64,000 nucleotides of DNA. It comes from Micromonospora tulbaghiae. Its GTDB lineage: Bacteria > Actinomycetota > Actinomycetes > Mycobacteriales > Micromonosporaceae. The stretch covers positions 109,897 to 173,896 of the forward strand of contig NZ_FMCQ01000012.1 of the NCBI RefSeq assembly GCF_900091605.1, in the 5' to 3' direction. Position numbers and translations under genes: made by a program. Each line of letters starts with the position of its first letter. Positions within the stretch are counted from its first letter, which is position 1. This document shows positions 61,259 to 64,000 of this stretch, one piece after another. The notes under the pieces were generated by a model. The model saw only the letters and a list, made by a program, of their open reading frames with translations, was not told where the DNA came from and did no database searches.

Positions 61259-64000
61259 TCAGCACCCGTGATTCAGATCGGCAATTGTCGATGCGACGCC
61301 GGTCAGGTGCGGTTCCCGCAGCATGCTGTAGTGCGTACCCGGCACCCGCCGGTGCTCGACCCGGGCGAGGTTCGCCTCGATCCACCGACGCGCGTGGTGG
61401 TCGCCCGACCCCTCCGCGGTCAGCAGCGACACCACCCCGTCGTACGGCGCCGGGCGGTAGCGGCGGAACGCCAGCGCGTTGGCCCGGAACACCGCGCTGC
61501 GCCGGGCCATCTCGTCGACCGCCTCGGCCGGCACGAGCCCTCGCTCGCGGAGCGCGGCCAGGACGGCCGCGGTCCGCTCCTCGGGCGGCAGCTCGGCGAG
61601 CCGGTCGCGGTCCAGCGCCGGCACGTCGGCGTCCTGGAGCGCCGCGACGTCCTCGGCGAAGTCGATCAACAGGTCGGTGTCGTCCGGCAGCGGGCCGTCC
61701 CCGGCCGGGGACGAGGTGTCCATCAGCAGCAGCAGCTCCACCCGCTCGCCGTCCCGGGTCAGCCGGCGGGCCATCTCGTAGGCGACCATCCCGCCGAACG
61801 ACCAGCCACCGAGCCGGTACGGCCCGTGCGGCTGGCGGCGGCGCAGTTCCGCGACGTACCGGGCCGCCATCTCCGGCAGGTCCGTGCACGGCTCGCCGTC
61901 GTGCAGCCCCGCGGCCTCGAAACCCCACACCGGCAGGTCGGTGGGGAGCAGCGCGACCAGTGGGAGGTACGGCACGACCGAGCCGCCGACCGGGTGCACC
62001 AGGTGCAGTGGTGTCCGGCTCCCCTCGGCACGCAGCGGCACCAGCGACGAGGCCGTCGCCCGATCCGCGCCGCCGGCGCGGACGGTGTCGATGGTGGTGG
62101 CCATGGTGGTGAGGGTGGGGTGGGTGTAGAGGGTGCGCAGGGGGAGGGTGATGTGGAAGTGGTTGTGGATGTGGGTGATGAGTTGGATGGCGTGGAGGCT
62201 GTTGCCGCCGGTGGTGAAGAAGTTGTCGTGGGGTTGGGGGTTGGGGTTGTTGGTGAGGGTGGTCCAGATGGTGGCGAGGGTGTGTTCGGTGGGGGTGTGG
62301 GGTCGGTGGTGGGTGGGGGTGTGGGTGGGGAGGGGGAGTTGTTTGCGGTCGATTTTTCCGCTGGTGGTGAGGGGGAGGTGGGTGATGGGGGTGATGGTGG
62401 CGGGGATGAGGTGTAGGGGGAGGTGGTCGGTGAGCCAGGTGCGTAGGTCGGTGGTGAGTTGGTCGGGGTGGGGGTGGTCGGTGGTGATCCAGGCGATGAG
62501 GTGGGGGGTGGTGTGGGGGTCGGGTTGGTGGGTGCCGGCGATGGCGTGGGTGATGTGGGGGTGGGTGGTGAGGGTGTTTTCGATTTCGCCGAGTTCGATG
62601 CGTTGGCCGTTGATTTTGACTTGGTGGTCGTTGCGGCCGAGGTATTCGAGGGTGCCGTCGGGGTTCCAGGTGGCGATGTCGCCGGTGCGGTAGAGGCGTT
62701 GGCCGGTGGTGGGGTGGGTGATGAAGGTGTGGTGGGTGAGGTCGTCGCGGTGGTGGTAGCCGCGGGCGAGGCAGGTGCCGGCGAGGTGGAGTTCGCCGGG
62801 GATGCCGATGGGGGTGGGTTGGTGGTGGGGGTCGAGGACGTGGCATTGGGTGTTGGCGATGGGTCGGCCGATGGGGATGGTGGGGTCGGTGTGGTGGGGG
62901 TGGCATTGCCAGTAGGTGACGTCGACGGCGGCTTCGGTGGGGCCGTAGAGGTTGTGGAGTTCGGCGTCGAGGTGGGTGAAGAAGCGGTCGCGGAGGTCGG
63001 CGGTGAGGGCTTCGCCGCTGCAGAAGACGCGGGTGAGTGTGGTGGGTGCGGTGGTGGTGTCGAGGTGGTTGAGGAAGTGGCGGAGCATGGCGGGGACGAA
63101 GTGGACGGTGGTGATGTTCTCGCTGGTGATGGTGTGGGTGAGGTAGGCGTTGTCGCGGTGTCCTTCGGGTCGGGCGAGGACGAGGCGGGCGCCGACCATG
63201 AGGGGCCAGAAGAACTCCCAGACGGAGACGTCGAAGGTGTAGGGGGTTTTCTGCAGGACGGCGTCGTGGGCGTGCAGTGGGTAGGTGTGTTGCATCCAGC
63301 GCAGGCGGTTGTCGATGGCGCGGTGTTCGACCATGACGCCTTTGGGTTTGCCGGTGGAGCCGGAGGTGTAGATGACGTAGGCCAGGTTGTCGGGGGTGAC
63401 CGTGGTTTCGGGTGGGGTGTCGGGGTGGGTGGCGACGGTGGGCCAGTCGGTGTCCAGGGCCAGGTGGGTGGTGGTGTCGGGGAGCCGGTCGGTGAGGTGG
63501 TGCTGGGTGAGCACGACGGGCACGTCGGTGTCGTCGATGAGGTAGCGCAGGCGTTCGCGGGGGTGGTCGGGGTCCAGGGGGACGTAGGCGGCGCCGGCTT
63601 TGAGGGTGGCCAGTAGGGCCACGACGAGTTCGGTGCTGCGCTGGGCGCAGATGCCGACGAGCCGGTCGGGTCCGGCGCCGAGGTCGATGAGGTGCCGGGC
63701 GAGTTGGTTGGCGCGTCGGTCCAGTTGCGCGTAGGTGAGGTCGGCGCCGGCGTGACGCACGGCGACCGCGTCGGGAGTGCGGGCGGCCTGCCGGCTGATC
63801 GTCTCGTGCAGACACGCCGCGGGTCCGTAGTCCACCGCCGTGTCGTTGAACGAGTCCAGCAGCCGCTGTTCCTCCTCGTCCAGCAACGGCAGCCGACTCA
63901 CCGGCAGCCCCGGATCAGCTACCGCAGCGGCCAGCACCCGACCCAGATGAGCGACCAACCGCCGAACCCGACCCTCCCCGAACAACTCCGTCGAGTACTC
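61259..64000 (-). CDS. NRPS, (C)-A-PCP-TE, serine-specific; N-terminus off window
   Basis: The frame is open to the right edge (EYSTELFGEG there is the end of a condensation domain), leaving 913 residues visible. A-domain motifs are YTSGSTGKPKG near 63350, HNLYGPTE, YRTGD and SGKIDRK. The pocket aligned to GrsA reads D-V-W-H-F-S-L-V-D-K, the classical serine code as in EntF. The carrier has FFTTGGNSLHAIQ near 62200. A C-terminal thioesterase follows (LHLVHPVGGSVVPYLPLV, GGWSFGGMVAYEMARR near 61790, VPGTHYSMLREPHL). The module ends the peptide, so serine is probably the last residue and the TE releases it. From about 62100 to 63450 composition changes sharply to His/Thr/Pro-rich coding. Confidence 0.93.
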   Translation of the reverse strand, partial: EYSTELFGEGRVRRLVAHLGRVLAAAVADPGLPVSRLPLLDEEEQRLLDSFNDTAVDYGPAACLHETISRQAARTPDAVAVRHAGADLTYAQLDRRANQLARHLIDLGAGPDRLVGICAQRSTELVVALLATLKAGAAYVPLDPDHPRERLRYLIDDTDVPVVLTQHHLTDRLPDTTTHLALDTDWPTVATHPDTPPETTVTPDNLAYVIYTSGSTGKPKGVMVEHRAIDNRLRWMQHTYPLHAHDAVLQKTPYTFDVSVWEFFWPLMVGARLVLARPEGHRDNAYLTHTITSENITTVHFVPAMLRHFLNHLDTTTAPTTLTRVFCSGEALTADLRDRFFTHLDAELHNLYGPTEAAVDVTYWQCHPHHTDPTIPIGRPIANTQCHVLDPHHQPTPIGIPGELHLAGTCLARGYHHRDDLTHHTFITHPTTGQRLYRTGDIATWNPDGTLEYLGRNDHQVKINGQRIELGEIENTLTTHPHITHAIAGTHQPDPHTTPHLIAWITTDHPHPDQLTTDLRTWLTDHLPLHLIPATITPITHLPLTTSGKIDRKQLPLPTHTPTHHRPHTPTEHTLATIWTTLTNNPNPQPHDNFFTTGGNSLHAIQLITHIHNHFHITLPLRTLYTHPTLTTMATTIDTVRAGGADRATASSLVPLRAEGSRTPLHLVHPVGGSVVPYLPLVALLPTDLPVWGFEAAGLHDGEPCTDLPEMAARYVAELRRRQPHGPYRLGGWSFGGMVAYEMARRLTRDGERVELLLLMDTSSPAGDGPLPDDTDLLIDFAEDVAALQDADVPALDRDRLAELPPEERTAAVLAALRERGLVPAEAVDEMARRSAVFRANALAFRRYRPAPYDGVVSLLTAEGSGDHHARRWIEANLARVEHRRVPGTHYSMLREPHLTGVASTIADLNHGC
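62110..63450 (-). other. Compositional island inside the serine NRPS gene
   Basis: The plus strand becomes runs of ggtggtg and tgggggtg with little C, so the coding strand is poor in G. The encoded A-PCP core is full of His, Thr, Pro and Asn (PTHTPTHHRPHTPTEHTL, THIHNHFHITLPLRTLYTHP) while keeping all catalytic motifs. The TE domain and the next gene have ordinary Ala/Arg/Glu/Val-rich actinobacterial coding. The left edge is near 62100 and the change fades out near 63450. Confidence 0.75.

Noticed and set aside
62459..63616. 385-codon Gly/Val-rich plus-strand frame
   Set aside because: It is the complement of the His/Thr/Pro-rich NRPS core, whose catalytic motifs are intact on the minus strand.

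Overview
This is high-GC actinobacterial DNA with dense, overlapping operons, GTG/TTG starts and MocR, TetR and LacI regulators. The gene set fits the Micromonosporaceae (Micromonospora-like): a ureABCFGD cluster without ureE, a urea ABC transporter, an AA10+CBM2 polysaccharide monooxygenase and a cellobiose-type sugar locus. All calls come from reading the sequence; no database search was possible.

Layout. 1-5.3 kb: two large membrane-anchored proteins with fibronectin-III-like ends on the minus strand; one has an N-terminal TPR-like region and a very long Pro-rich middle. 5.5-12.7 kb: a tRNA-Leu(GAG) gene followed by a decayed island. It holds two direct copies of a serine-recombinase 3' end, pieces of a phosphotransferase, methyltransferases, a VOC protein, a MocR regulator, a frameshifted DsbA-like protein and a headless beta-helix/F5-8C protein. 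A few intact genes lie among them (GDSL hydrolase, TetR, CMP/dCMP deaminase family, GNAT). 13.0-17.0 kb: a two-gene unit of a helical cytosolic protein and an internally duplicated cytosolic beta-helix protein, function unknown. 17.5-23.4 kb: a ceb-like locus (LacI regulator, binding protein, two permeases, GH1 beta-glucosidase) with three AACCGGTT-centred operators. 23.6-25.6 kb: a MocR regulator and a small secreted protein. 26.0-37.5 kb: urease genes, a MarR regulator, a signal-less AmiC-like sensor and urtABCDE behind a long structured leader. 37.7-40.0 kb: the polysaccharide monooxygenase, a VOC protein and an acetyltransferase.

40.0-64.0 kb is the most interesting part: a non-ribosomal peptide cluster built around an amino-group carrier protein (AmCP). 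A 54-aa LysW-type carrier ending in EDWGE sits with LysX-, LysY-, LysZ- and LysK-type enzymes, a split transketolase and a DegT-family aminotransferase. In the vazabitide/azinomycin pathways this set makes 2,6-diamino-5,7-dihydroxyheptanoic acid (DADH). The cluster also has a PAPS-type sulfotransferase, sulfate adenylyltransferase CysD/CysN and two adjacent genes of unknown fold class. These are candidates for the pair that closes an aziridine by sulfate elimination (Vzb10/11, AziU3/U2). Assembly would be by a C-A-PCP protein, an A-PCP protein whose A domain lacks the usual alpha-amine-binding Asp, and an A-PCP-TE protein with a serine code that runs off the right edge. A stand-alone thioesterase and a fused double acyl-CoA dehydrogenase complete the set. 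The product is predicted to be a peptide with a 1-azabicyclo[3.1.0]hexane or related aziridine residue; that prediction is inference.
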